Below, piece after piece: positions 22,812 through 35,595 of a stretch of 64,000 nt of DNA (the stretch's first letter is position 1; every line of letters starts with the position of its first letter). The notes beneath the pieces are model-generated. The model made no database searches. It was not told the DNA's origin and worked only from the letters and a program-made list of their open reading frames with translations. Source of the stretch: Filosporella fistucella. Taxonomy: Eukaryota > Ascomycota > Leotiomycetes > Helotiales. Both the position numbers and the translations under genes were made by a program. The stretch spans positions 2,542,001-2,606,000 of the forward strand of contig JAQJZZ010000014.1 of the NCBI GenBank assembly GCA_030077755.1. The letters are read 5' to 3'.

Positions 22812-24072
22812 GAACTTTGTCGCGTCATCCCAGTCCCATTCTGATCCAGCTCACACAGGTGGCTTCAGAGGTTTTGATATGGTTAAAGGGCTTTATCAAA
22901 TACGGCACGACCGTAAACGTCCCCTAAACGCTTATGAGAGAGTCACGATTTGGCGATACGAGAATTACCTCGGCTGTGATACCTTGGGACTTGCAAATGG
23001 ACGTGCTAAAATTTAGGATCAGGATTTGGTCAATGGGGGACTTCGCAAGTTGGGAGAACCAGAAGCTGATGATGACAATGATGGTCGAGGGTACTGCACT
23101 GATTGAGGAGGAGAGGAAGGAGCGAATGCGGGCTTTGTCGCAACAGATGAACTCGGATTCGACCATAGAGTGCTCAGCTCTAGAAGAACTGCGCAGCCGG
23201 TAGGAAGAATAGGAACGACTGGGAATCTGAATGTTTCTGTTTGCACCTTCTTGTATTGATTTTAGCCATGTATTCGCTCATCTCGTACTGCATCAGATGC
23301 TCTCAGTTGGCTCTTTGATATTGTAGTTGCAAGACAGAAATCTCTGAGCAGCTCTTCGATGATGAAATTGATCAGACCGAGTGATGGTAGTGACCGTCTT
23401 TCCTTCTGAATTTACATCCCACTTAGAGCATAATGAGCAAAGGAGTTTAGAACATCATCTAGCCAAAGTATGTTATCTCCGAGATCTGCTTGGGCCGATG
23501 TATTGTTTAATTTTCAGAAGATTGTTCTGGGGGCTGTCCTTCAATCTCAAAATGATACATGGGAATGAAACAGTTATAAGGAGAAGGAAGCCATTAGGCT
23601 CTACCCAAACCAAACAGCATCAAAGTTCTCTCTGGTCCTATTCTCGGGATATTAGATCTAGACGGATAGTGTTTCCCTGGTGTTAACCATTCCACTGTCC
23701 CTTCGGCACTACTATTTTTCCACGTGCTACTGAAAGACAAGTTTGAAGTAAAATTTTGCGGCCCTGAACTCTTCGACACGTTGGATCGGTGCGCTAACCA
23801 ATTCACTCGCTAGAGTGAGGCGACGCGTCTTTGAGCGAGGCTATATTAAACCTTCGATCTTTCTCTTCGGTCACTTTTCACCTCTCCAACTACAACCCCA
23901 TCTACTTTGGTAGGGCCTGCAAAGGTCTCACTTTTGTGAAGTTTGTCACGATGAGGCCTTCTCGGGAGTATACTGAGGCTTCCATGAAGCTAGAGTCCGT
24001 CCAGAATTATCGAGGAGAGTTCGCGCAGCAAATCAATGGTTCTCGACGATACTAAGGTGGAAGACAAGATGC

Positions 24073-24985
24073 ATGCAGTTTTCTTCGGTTTCCTTCTCAG
24101 GCCCGCCGCATCACATGGTGACCGGTATGATGCCCACGCGTCAAATGTGGCAGCTCGTAAAGGCGAAAAAAATTATCGAGGAAATTACGGCGCAGTCTGA
24201 TTTCCTCCAGGTAAAACTCCCCACTTGCATCAACATTACATTTCCTGACTTTTGGTAGAAACTCAAGAGTCGTGTTGCATTTCTAGCTCCAGCAAATAAT
24301 TCCGACATCAATGGTAATCTCAAGGCAGAGCTTGAGACGGAAAAGAAAAAATTCGGGCGTTATCAAAATGCAATGCTTCACTTCATGCCGAATTGAGGAA
24401 GGCGAAGAGTAAACTGGACGCTGCTGAGAAGGACAATTCTATTCTTGACTCGGAATTGGAACTGGCGACTAACAAGATTGATTCCCTCCAAGAGGAGTTA
24501 GACTTAAAGGAGCCGGTTTTTGAGAAAGGCAAAGATGCCCGCCTGGGTTGATTTGAGAACTGCAAACGGGTCTGCTATGACAAAACTCGCAAATCAAGGC
24601 CGTTCTGGATTTTGGTGCGCTTAACTTCGACTTGATCGATGCCAAGAATGCGGCTGTTCATCGAGGCGATCATAAGGCTGATAGATCACTCTTTGAACTT
24701 GACTTCTTTGATACGGATAAACACGGTCTACAATTCTCGTACATCTACGGCCATGAGTTTTCTAAAGTTCTCCGTGGCAAGCGACTTGATCAAGCCAATA
24801 TCCGAGCTAGTGTCATTTCAATCAGCGTCTGTAGAGACGGCTCTGGATGCAATGGATCTTGGAATTTGGGCTGGTTGTGTTCTTATTTTGCGGGCCGTTC
24901 CTGTGAATGCACCTTTTACAGATTGTGGGGGGCCGGGAGTTGGCATGACTTCTGGTCCATAGATAGCTATGCAACGAATACATAG
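24073..24985 (+). pseudogene. Frameshifted coiled-coil gene with conserved C-terminal domain
   Basis: Pieces of one protein appear in successive frames. At 24150-24400 is a helical region (KLKSRVAFLAPA, LKAELETEKKKF), continued after a frame change by AELRKAKSKLDAAEKDN and LATNKIDSLQEELDLKE. Another change leads to VLDFGALNFDLIDAKNAAVH and FELDFFDTDKHGLQFSYIYG (24600-24780), and a further one to ETALDAMDLGIWAGCV and FTDCGGPGVGMTSGP (24830-24962). At least three disruptions exclude an active gene. It looks like a long coiled-coil protein with a conserved end domain; I do not know the family. Confidence 0.5.
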
Positions 24986-26661
24986 CTCTCTATCACATCA
25001 CTCACGATCAAATTCATTGTGGCTTTCGTATAGTATCTCCCATTCAACTTTCAAAATCTGGCAGATCCCCTCATTGAACTTGTGTCTCCGTTCTGCCCGT
25101 GGTTTCTCACTTTCCCCTTTCCAAAATTAGTTTTGGGTGGTCTACGATACATTTTCGTGCGTCTGTCCGGTAAGATTGTTGCTGTGAGGGCAATCAATTG
25201 ATAGGAAATCGATTATCATCATCATTGACATGTTCTGTGCTCATTCCACTCCAGCATCGTCTCACTGTAACGTCGGCTTTGAATGACCTCCTCCCCAGAT
25301 TCATAGACGGCATCCTGATTTGCTATGCAACTGACCAGGAAAGCTTTTTTACTCCATTGACATATCTAAACGTCTTAGTCTATTTTTCACAGCAGCTCGA
25401 CCACAATTGCTGAACGGCCGACCGGCCTCGCGTCTTGATAGCCTATCCCCGACTTCGATGAGGATCGAAGGGGTTGAATATGCACTAAGAGAAGTCTGGT
25501 CCTTTTGACATGAGAGCATCTTAGTACAATGATATATTTGAGGCAGATACATTTGAGATAGATTGAGCTTCTGCATTCGATCGATGTGTTGGCAGATATG
25601 TACGCCTCATCTCGCTAAAAGAAAGGGGGGAATACCAAGAATCTCGAGTTTCGCCTGGTGGCCAGAACAATTAATAAATATTTCTTCGCAGGAAAGACTG
25701 CACAAGTGCATGATGCATCGAAATGAATTTTCGGTCAGCTCGCCTGGGGTTCGACTGCAACTCGAAATACAGTCACAGGTATAGTAGACTTGCCTCGATT
25801 AGGCCTCGTCATGCATGGAAGTACAAAGAACAAATGTCTGGTGTATCTAAGCTTTCTTCTTCGAGAAGAAACACTGCTTCTTTGACAAATTGTTTCATTA
25901 TATGCTCGATTCCTGCTTATCATGTATTTGGACTGCCACCTAATGGTCGAGGTGTCGATTTCTGTTGTCACTCTGTCTGTGGATGGTCACTTTATTTGCA
26001 AATTGACATTCTAACGTCCATCCCCGAGTAACGGAAAACACTACGTGCCGGAAAATCCAACCGGTACATCGACTTCAAGCACCATAAAATCTATGCACAC
26101 TGGACTATCTCGTACAATATTTTGTAAGTTATATTCTATGGTCACTCCTACACACCTTGGATGCCTCCGACTGGAAAATCCATGTTCACGTCGTCGCCCT
26201 ACGCCTGATTTGTAAAGAGTCTCTATTTGTAGCGTAATGGACTTTTTCTACAACAGCTGCATTACCTAGCTTATACTACGCCGAAGATATATGAAATAGT
26301 CTTATTTGAGCTTTAGTACCTCTTAATATATACGGAATCGTTAAAGGATGCATGGCGGTTGTGGCATCCAATATTCATAGAGGATCACTGTACGGATTGG
26401 TACCTCGGATCGAAGCAAGTGGCGATCGAAATGGGGTATAGCCCGCATGCTTGCAGCAATTCCGTTCCAGTTTCAATTAAAGCGCCTTAGACATCAAGGC
26501 CAACACTGGTCAGAGGGCTGAGCTTACGGGACTTAACCCCTTACATACGTAGGGATAGACGTTAACCACAAACCCTAGCCCTAACAACTTATAATCCCAA
26601 TAAAGGGCGAACAGCGCAGATTAGCATTGAAGAAATAAACCGCTTTAGGGCTTCAACGACT

Positions 26662-28455
26662 TTAACAGATAAGTACATCTATAGGTCCTTCAATTCCTAA
26701 TTCAATGCCTCTGACTGCTTCGCCCCATATATCTTCTGGTATATAGGCCCACCCCACAACAATGTATTGTTCTTCAACTTGTCGAAGGATCACTGGGACT
26801 GTACATCCGAGAAGTAAGTATATGTGATCTCCTTCTCGAAGCTGACATGCCGCTATTCCATAAATTGTGTGATTCTGAGCTATCTTTCCTCTAATTGAGA
26901 ACATTTGGCTCCCTTCTGTGAATTCTCGAAGCGTGAGAGCGTCTCTACAGTCTAGTTGAGGCACGTAGTCTTCAATGAATAAAGAAATGAGCAGTACTGG
27001 CGTTGCTACATTCCTACTGAATGCTACCACAAGTTGTAACGTAGACTCCAGCGGCTCCGACGAAACTTCAAGGATCTGAAAAATGTGCCGTAGGTGCTCG
27101 ATTATATCTTGGCTTGAGGAAGCTGATACTAGCCTTTTCGCATAATCTGAATAGCGAATAGTTGGGGTTATCCTTTGAATGATGCCAAGTTGAATGCCTT
27201 TAGTACACAATATCGTGTTGTCGTTTTTGAATGAGTAATCGGGTTTTAAAGATCCAGTTGCCCTAGCGCTCAAGGCTTTGAAGATTTCCCGGTCCATCGA
27301 TATATGCTGGAAATCTGGAACCCACGAAGGTCGGTTCTGTCGATGAGCTGCAACAGGGCTGGTATCATAGACGCCCAAGAGGATTATGTCTAGCTGGTTA
27401 CTGGTTTCGATTATGAGTATCGTCATTGAAACAAATACTTCATCTACACTTTTAGAGTAGTCTATCGGTATTCGATTTCGTAAGTTGGGTGGGAAACAGC
27501 CATGGAATCCATATATCATATCTCGAGGATCACTACACCTTTTTAGGGGTACCATGTCGAGCCATTGCTCTAAACTTAAGAAGTGCTGTTGTAGTGCTGT
27601 CCCAGGCTCCGGCATAGAGTTCAATCCCATTATTTTCAATGTTTGCGTACAAATATGGTTCGGCAATAGCCTGTCTGACTTCCCCTCCGTATCGTGTAAA
27701 TAAGTAGAAACAGCGTTCCAGTATAGAGACAAAGCCGCGAACGTTAGAGATTGCGACCCAAGGACGACTTCCACTTGCCGGGCATACATCAGTTCCTGGA
27801 CGACCCATACCCTTGTCCAATAATCCATCATTGCAATCTTGTGTAGTCCAACGACCTGGTGTTCCTTTTCCTTGTCGTTTAGTCTAGCCATCCATGAGTG
27901 CCCATTAATGTCAATGCCCCGGCTCATTGCGAATCCATTAATCTGATTGATTTCTCGAAATAAAACTTCATCCGATTCTTTAAAAGGTCCTAACCAAATC
28001 AAGACTGTGGTTGCAAGGGAATAAATGAACCGCATTTTTGCGACTTGGGTGTTTCTTTCCGGAGTTTTAGACTGGTTGATAGCAAGGGCATCAATCCATA
28101 GTAGACGATCTTTTGAACTTGAACGAAGATATAGCATTGCCTCTTGCAGCCTCTGGGTGATTCGGTATTGTACCCCATTTAGAAGGATAGTCTTTGGATT
28201 GGCACAAGTTCCCCAGACATACGAAAGTGCTTCGAATGAAGGAGCCTTATGCTGTTGGACAACAGAAATGGAACAGCGGATCATATCATCTTGCTTTCCA
28301 CGATGAAGTTTGATTAATCGGATCTCGTCTTGGTTCAATGGCGAATAGATCATTATTGCTGCCTCCGCGTTGAGTTTTGCAAGTGGGACTACTAAGTCTG
28401 AGTCCGCGATCCCTTTCTCATGTGGCATAGTTGACCGAGTCCTTGATTCTCCCAT
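26662..28455 (-). CDS. HET (heterokaryon incompatibility) domain protein
   Basis: Single-exon frame of 597 residues from the ATG at 28455 (MGESRTRSTMPHEK). The frame continues open upstream into the LTR to 28614, but with no ATG, so 28455 is the only sensible start. The HET domain (PF06985) spans about residues 73-225: FEALSYVWG, LLWIDALAINQ, RNTQVAKMRFIY, VLIWLGP and RVWVVQEL. Further conserved HET-protein segments follow: DPRDMIYGFHG, VDEVFVSMTILII and RPSWVPDFQH. The last 60 residues contain GDHIYLLLGCTVPVILR, a usual C-terminal HET-protein motif. HET proteins trigger cell death or incompatibility on non-self contact. The outer retrotransposon begins 5 bp upstream of the ATG, so the native promoter now lies 17.4 kb away (beyond 45854); expression is probably lost or LTR-driven. 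Confidence 0.9.
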   Translation of the reverse strand: MGESRTRSTMPHEKGIADSDLVVPLAKLNAEAAIMIYSPLNQDEIRLIKLHRGKQDDMIRCSISVVQQHKAPSFEALSYVWGTCANPKTILLNGVQYRITQRLQEAMLYLRSSSKDRLLWIDALAINQSKTPERNTQVAKMRFIYSLATTVLIWLGPFKESDEVLFREINQINGFAMSRGIDINGHSWMARLNDKEKEHQVVGLHKIAMMDYWTRVWVVQELMYARQVEVVLGSQSLTFAALSLYWNAVSTYLHDTEGKSDRLLPNHICTQTLKIMGLNSMPEPGTALQQHFLSLEQWLDMVPLKRCSDPRDMIYGFHGCFPPNLRNRIPIDYSKSVDEVFVSMTILIIETSNQLDIILLGVYDTSPVAAHRQNRPSWVPDFQHISMDREIFKALSARATGSLKPDYSFKNDNTILCTKGIQLGIIQRITPTIRYSDYAKRLVSASSSQDIIEHLRHIFQILEVSSEPLESTLQLVVAFSRNVATPVLLISLFIEDYVPQLDCRDALTLREFTEGSQMFSIRGKIAQNHTIYGIAACQLREGDHIYLLLGCTVPVILRQVEEQYIVVGWAYIPEDIWGEAVRGIELGIEGPIDVLIC

Positions 28456-28460
28456 GATGG

Positions 28461-28657
28461 TGTAAACAGAACCACAAATAATATAAATAATAAAAAGGGT
28501 AAGCAGCTGGTGGTCTTTAGTAATTATGGCATTATTGTCTAAGTCTCTAAGTATAGAAGGTCGAGCCCTGGAATGATATGACAAAACACTAGAAAATAGC
28601 CGAACACGTGCCACACGTGACTAGTATAATAAACACTAATTTTAGAGCCCTTTTATA
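28461..28657 (-). repeat. Outer element LTR, left (3' LTR)
   Basis: 197 bp; pairs with 45657-45853. The differences I count between the copies are seven, all transitions, with no gaps. This copy lies directly upstream of the HET gene and its minus strand is open in the HET frame. Confidence 0.9.
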
Positions 28658-31600
28658 CTCGCCCCCACCCAGTTTTATTAAACGAGTACGTTTAAGTCTT
28701 CTAAAATAGGCCCAAATAACTCTAATCGTAAGGAAATGCTTAAAAGAATAAAGTAATCCCTAATATTAGAACCTAAAAAGAAAATATCCCGTGACCTTCC
28801 TTAGAAGTTTACTTTTAAAAAATAGCGGATAATTGGCCATTTACTCTCAATTCCAGGCTTATATAGCTTCTCATGGCGTATATAAATCCTCCCATTCCTT
28901 TTAACCTCTTAAACTTAACATCTTTCCTATTTTCTTTATAACTTTTCGCTTACCTCTTTTATAGTGGCCTATAGCAATAATGATCCTTCCTTAAATACCC
29001 TCATTATTATTGCTATCCTTAATTATAAAGGTCTATTACTAAGGTAAGTGATAAAAAGATACGCTAATAATAAATCGAGATTTTTATAATTACGGGATAT
29101 AGTAATACTCGAAGATAAACACTTTTAGCCTTTTATTAGAGCTAAGTTTTGCTATTTAATATATCTTTTATCTCTTCTCTAACTTCTTATTAAGTCTTAT
29201 TCCTTTATTAATGATTATTATCGCTATTTAATATTATCGTCGTTATTTGGCGCTCTTTTAGAGTAATTGAATTAAGGTAATTATATAAGCTAAGTGCCAC
29301 TTTATTATAATAGTCTCATGGTAATCACATATAGGGTTTTTATACTCGTTTAAGGCAGCTGACACGTCCTTAATTAGTCTTGGGCCAGATATGATTTCTT
29401 TTACGGTTGGTTGGTTTAAAAGAATTAGTTGGCTAACCGTCTTTTATATTTCTTAAATCCTATTTTCCGTCCTTCCTTCCTTCCTTTAATCCTTTCTTCC
29501 TTTAATAACTTTGACTTATATATTAGTGGTTAGGATATAAATAAGTCGATAACCTCGAATGAGAACCTCGAATTCGAACGTATATATAGGATAATGAGGT
29601 ATTGGGTAATAGGGCTTTATATAAATAGGTAAATATCGGTAAGCACTAATAGCATAGCTAGTTTAATTATTTTCCTTATATTTCTTTGCTTATCCTTATA
29701 ATGTTATTCATTTTTGTTATTATAAAGAGTTTTGCAAGGATCTTTTTAGCTAGTGCCGAATTATGGGTTAAGGGATTAAAAGTATATTAAGCCTCTATTT
29801 CCATAAAGTGCCTTTTACGGGTTATTTAAGCTATATAGGGCGTGCTTTACATGTCCAGATAGCGGTATATTATCCTGATTAATATATATTAAGAGTTTTT
29901 ATAAAGGGCTTAATAGCTTCTTTTTTTTTTATACTATACTTATCTTAATAGCTTATCCTATATCACATGCACCTTTGGCTTTCGCTAGGGAGAGTGCCTC
30001 TTTATGGATCCGTGCGAGAATGTGAGAGAGACTTACCCACGGTTAGGAATATTATTATCGCTAAAGTTTCTTTAATAAACGTAAAACTCTTAAAGGGTTA
30101 TTAATGCAAATTTCAAGGATATCTCCTTTAATAGAGGAAGTATATCTTTAATTAGTGGCTAGCTATTATAGACTTTGGCTATTTGCTTTTATAATAAAAG
30201 CTTATTAAATTTATTAAGTCATTATAGCTATAAGGGAAGTGCCTAGGCACTTTTTAAACCTTATATTTATACTCTAATAAGCAGTATGCTAAGAAGCTAA
30301 TAGGGAATATTAATTATTTAAGGGAAAATACTCTATTTTTTAAGCTAGAATAAATATATTTTAAATTAATTATAAAGATTATTGCCTTTTTAAGTCTTAA
30401 TAGGGGGTAATTGCTAGCCATAGCTACTTTTCCTTAAGATTTGAGATGGCGACCATTTAAAACTAAGGGGAATTCCAAGGGCTTTATTTTATTTTTAAGG
30501 GTTTTTCTTTTAAGGGCTTTCTTAAGGTTTACTTCAGTGTGTCTTATAATAGGTTCCTAGTCTAATCCCAGTCTCCTATTACCTTTTTACTTTAATTTAT
30601 TAGAGCAAATCCAATATTAAACCCTCCGTGGAATTGTGGTTATAAGAAAGGTGTCTTAAAACCTTGCTTAGGGTGCGGTTAAGATATCTCCTAATCCTAT
30701 CTAAAAAAGGTCTAAAGACACCAATCTGGAGCGCTTATAGAGCTTCGGCTCTCCCGCTTATTTATAATTAAAGTTGGCCTCATTTTATATATTAGGGTAA
30801 CGCGAGCTGATAAATCCTATATAAAAGCAGATAGGGGGTGTTATATTGGTGTCCTTTATAGTTTTTAACTATTAAGGTAATCTTCTAATTACCGCGTAAG
30901 GATAGCGCTTATAAAGCTTTTAATTTTCCCGCTATCTTGAAGAGTGGCTCCTATTTAGGGCCAAGTCGAATATTAATATAATATCGCTTAGGCCTAAAGA
31001 TAGCTAGCTAATTTGATATGATTTAAAATAGTCGCCGCTAATAATATTTATTAATTATCGCCCTTAGAGTCTTTATATTTAGATTTATTTAAGTTATTTA
31101 ACCCTTTTAAGCTATCGCTATCGCTATTGTCCTATGTAATAGGGTCTATTATAATAAATCCTTCTCTTCTTTAAATAAACCTCTTTAGCCTATTTCCTGT
31201 AAATAATCCTTATAATTAAATATTATTTAGCTCTTTTAGCTTAAAATATCCTTTTATATTATTTGCTAAGGTGATTTAATAGGGTCCCTTTTATTAGTAT
31301 TTGAGTTTAGTATTTAAAGATATATTAATTACCTTCTTTATATTAAGAATTAGAATAATGTTATTAACTTTAAGGCTATATATTTATAATTTATAAGTTT
31401 TATTAAATGCTTCCTTTCCTAATTCCCTAATTCTTCTTTTTTTTAAGGTGATTTCTTTTATATCTTTATTTCTTAATTCTAGTTATCTTACTCGTATAAC
31501 TAAAAGATTAGCTCATATTCTTATTTTCTTCTAATTTAATATTCTTTAAACGGGATGCTATGTCTTTATTAAAAGAATTGCTTCCCTTTTATAAAGTAAA

Positions 31601-34600
31601 AAGAATAATATAATATTAGTTGGTTCGTGTATGCTAGTTTGGCATATTAATAGGATTAAATAAAATTTCTTAATTTATTTTTATATCTCTCCTCTTATTA
31701 TTTTTGCTAGCGATTCTAGAATATCCTTATGTCCCCTCTTAATTATTCCGTTTGCTTTTAAGTTATATGCTAAAATTTGCACTCTTTTAATTTTATACTT
31801 CTTAATAAACTCCGTAATAATACCCTTATTTTCTAGATCTCCATTTATTATAAGTTTCCTAAAAATCCCATGCCTATAAATAATGTCCTCTTAAATGAAT
31901 TTTGCTATTAAAGCGGCGTTTGCTTTTATTAAGGCTCTTCCTTTTAGCTAGCCAGATAAATCATCTTTTATTAAAATAAAGAACTTCTTACCGTTATCAT
32001 TTGATATATAAACCACGTTAAGACCTATTTTCTGCTATATGCCGGTTATTTAAGTTATATAAAGTAGCTTATTATACTTTAACCCTAATCTCATCTAATA
32101 TTCTTTATAGCTTATATAAAAGGCTCTATAGTTAGCAAATGCACTACTTCACCAAAATCTATTCGCGGATTTATGATATATCTCTTCTTTTTTATAATAA
32201 TTACCCTTAATATAATATTCCGATATGACTTGGTTCCTCTTTTTAGCTCTATCCACGACTAATTTCATTGGAATATCCTTAGAGGCTCTCTTATAAAATT
32301 GCTAATCTTTAATAATAAAATCTAAGGCTTTATTCTTAAAGATTTTAAATTATAATATAGTTATATCGCCCGGATTTTAGAGTATTATAAGGAAGGAAGT
32401 AATTATTTAAGATTTAGGTAAATAGGATTTATTTAGGTATTACTTTTAAGCCAATGCTATATTATATATTAATATATAATAAATTTTTACGTTAATCCAA
32501 TTATTTAGGTCTTCTTTATTTTTTCTTTCCTCTTTATCTCCTAGGAAAATTGGTCTTTTTAATAGGCCATTTATAATAATATTCTTGGTTCCTAAAATGT
32601 GTCTAACTTTAAAGTCCATTAGTCTCATCTAAGCTATTTAGCATATGAGTATTACTCCTAACAAGTCAGATGCGGCTCTATTTAGCTATGCTACTAGAAT
32701 TATAGCATTTATTTTTAAGATAAAATGCACTCCATATAAATCTCCTCTCATTTTCTTTATAGCTTTTAAGGCACCTCTATATTCTCATTTAATGGCATTA
32801 TAGTTTTATTTAATTAAAGACTAGAGTCCGCTTTTATATTTGCTTAAATATCTATTTTTATTTTCGTTGAGCTATTAAAGTATAGCACCCCATTCTTTTA
32901 AACTAATATCCACTATTAAAATAATCTCTCCTAAGTCCTTCCCATACCTTATTTTTATTAAGGCTAGTGCCAATATTAGCGCATATTAAATTGTGAGAAG
33001 CGCATCTTTCTAAGGTTACTCCTACTTAAAGTCCACTCCTTTTTTTATTAGAGAATATATCGGTTTTATAATTTTAGCATAGTCTTTAACCTAAATATGG
33101 TAAAAAACATAAATGCCCATAAATGCTCTAGCTTTTATAATATTATCGCATTTTAACCATTTTAAAATTTTATTAATTTTGGCTATTTCTAGGTGTCTCC
33201 CTTTTAAATCGGTAATATAGCTAATAATTTTTAAGCCTGGCATATAGAATTATAATTTGATTCCAATAGTCGCTCTAATTCTTTTTAATCTTTCCATTAC
33301 CAGGTCCAAGTTTTAAAGATATTTTAATATAAAATGTCTAATTCCTAGCGCCACTTCTTTATTATTATAAAAGAAATATAATCCTTTTATTCCGATATTA
33401 TCCATATATAATAGCGCGATATATAGCACGTAATTAAGCAAAATCTTATAAACTACTTTATAAAACTATATAATCGAGTTAATATTACCTTAAGGGAGTC
33501 TTATTAACCTAATAAGTCCGATTAGGGTGTATATAATAGTTATATCTCTATCCCTAAGATCTAATAACATTTAATTATAGCTAGAAAATAAGTCTATTAA
33601 TAATGCTATTATTATTCCTATGAATTCTTTTAAGAATTGGTCTATATTTAATGGAATATTCGCATCCCTAATTATGACTCGATTTATTTTAATTACCATT
33701 ATAATGAGTTAATAGCTCTTTTTTTCCTTCTTTACTACCAAGAACCACTTATTTTTATATGGACCATAATATTATTCTATTACTCCTCTACGCATTTTAT
33801 TTCTTAGCATCTTAATAACTTCTTTATTAAGCGCTTTTGGCACTAGAAATGAGCTTTCTTGCCATGCTTAATAAGGAATGGTCTTAATTTTAAGTGGTAA
33901 TGTGATATCTAAAGTAATAATTCCTATTTTTATCTAATTAAATGCAATAGCTTCCTTATAATTTATAAGTATTTGCATAAATAACCTTCTTTCTTTATTT
34001 ATAATAGTCTTTCCCACTATTATCTGCTTTATCTTTTCTATTATGAGTTTGCTTCCTGGTATACTAGTTATAAATCTTCCTAATATCTAATTATTAAATT
34101 CACCTATCTTAATATTTGGCTTTTTATTTTTTAATTTTTCAAGCCAATTAATTAATCCTCTTAGATTCGTCCTATTAGAATCTCTTAAGCTTATTAATTA
34201 AACCTTATTAGCGACTTTTTTATATATTATATTAACCTTAAATAGTCTTTAGGGGTAGCGTTAATTTGGATCACCTTCTTTTCTTTCTTTAATAATAATA
34301 ATAAAATTATTTACTCTAGTAACTCTATCCATTTATATTATATATATATTAAATTTTGCGTATAATTCCCTTTTTATGTTTTTCTTCTTTTCCTTCCATT
34401 TATTACGTCGCTTTGACCTCGAATTATTACTCTATTCTCTATTACTTTAAGAGCTATAATATATTAATCCTAGGCTTTCAACCTTACTAACTTATAACCC
34501 GTTTTATAAATTAGTTAAACTTTTCCCGCCATTTTTACTTCTTTAGCGCTAGCATACTTAGTTTCATTTTTAGCAATTATAACCGTTCCTACCACTCCTT

Positions 34601-34681
34601 AAATATTTATAAAGTAGGCTTACACGATCCCTCCTCCTAGATAATAAAAGTTAAACTTTATTTTTAATAAGTATGATATTC
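28658..34681 (-). pseudogene. Outer element 3' part: reverse transcriptase, RNase H and beyond
   Basis: Reading on the minus strand, LLYMDNIGIKG near 33375-33415 is the reverse transcriptase catalytic motif with the second Asp changed to Asn (a G-to-A transition). Near 32560-32625, DFKVRHILGTKNIIINGL matches the end of the Ty3/gypsy RNase H domain, where D-G-L-S-R is usual. Stops interrupt all frames. Below about 31 kb no motif is readable, although integrase is expected there. The coding capacity is destroyed. Confidence 0.7.
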
Positions 34682-34686
34682 CTAAA
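34682..34686. repeat. Target-site duplication CTAAA, left
   Basis: CTAAA directly before the inner LTR; the same five bases follow the other LTR at 42576-42580. Joining the two sides restores continuous outer-element sequence. Confidence 0.9.
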
Positions 34687-34877
34687 TGTGAGACGTATAA
34701 ATGGGAGGCAATTCAACGAGTAGAATAAGTTATATTCTAGTATGAGACTGAACTCTGGCCTATTGGAATGCTAGAGTTAAACTATTTAAGGGGTGCCTGA
34801 GGGATTCCTGTAAATTGCCGAATATAACCGAATAGTCGAGGTCATGTGAAATTATAATTCCAATTATATACCTAATA
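34687..34877 (-). repeat. Inner element LTR, left (3' LTR)
   Basis: 191 bp, aligned without gaps to 42385-42575. I count 14 differences, every one a transition. Confidence 0.92.
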
Positions 34878-35595
34878 AGATTCCCCCCTTTTAATAATGC
34901 TATCCTAGCATTAGTTCCCAGGCCTTATTAACTCCCGTAATAGTGATTAAAAGCCACCGCATTACCTACGTTTCCCTATAGGAGTTCGGTTTAATTAAGT
35001 ATAATATAAGAGTGCCATTATAAAATTATATTTTAGCCCACTAAGGTATAACTAATCTCATAAGTTATGACTCTTGCATAGGGAGGTAGCTCTAATAGGG
35101 CCCTAATTGGCTCTTGCGCTCCCCGGGTGTCATGCCATTCCGCAACTTTTATTTGCTTTAGCCGCGTGGCTTGGCACATAGGAATAGCTTTATATTTGGT
35201 CCGAGTTTATATTAAAGAGCAAATAAACTCGCCTGGTTCCTGTGATCTTACTTTCCCACACCTGTGAACCTGAGGTTCTAATTGGCTAAAGGGCCCGAAC
35301 TTGCGCGTAAGGCTAAGTGATCTGGAAAACTAAATCACTACGTAACGGCAAACGCGTTTAATTGGCTATATAAAACTTCGGAATAGTTAAAGCTATTTAC
35401 CACCCTAAAATAGCTTAGGGCAGGAATCATTTAGGTGGTAATCTAGAAGTTGGGATTAGGCTGAGCTTATTTATATAAATAGTGGCTCCCTTTTAACTTT
35501 TACTTCTTTTCTTTAAGCTCATAATAACCTTTGCATAATAGCGTGTGCTTCTTCCTTTTTCTATTTCTTAATCTTTAATCTTCTTTAGCTTTATC

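Larger units (their letters stand above)
21712..26661. other. Gene graveyard, about 5 kb without intact genes
   Basis: Normal base composition but no intact gene. Two dead genes can be recognised and are listed separately. The remaining frames (for example near 22770-23200, 23380-23690 and 25200-26030) show no domain I know and are probably further decayed sequence. The region borders the transposon-disrupted HET gene. Confidence 0.6.

Noticed and set aside
26560..26590. CCCTAGCCCTAAC as telomere-like repeat
   Set aside because: Only about two degenerate units, not a telomeric array; may be chance.
28456..28614. Longer HET protein starting inside the LTR (MARVRLFSS...)
   Set aside because: The frame is open but the codon at 28614 is GTG and no ATG exists before 28455; the same peptide frame occurs in the other LTR, so it is LTR sequence.
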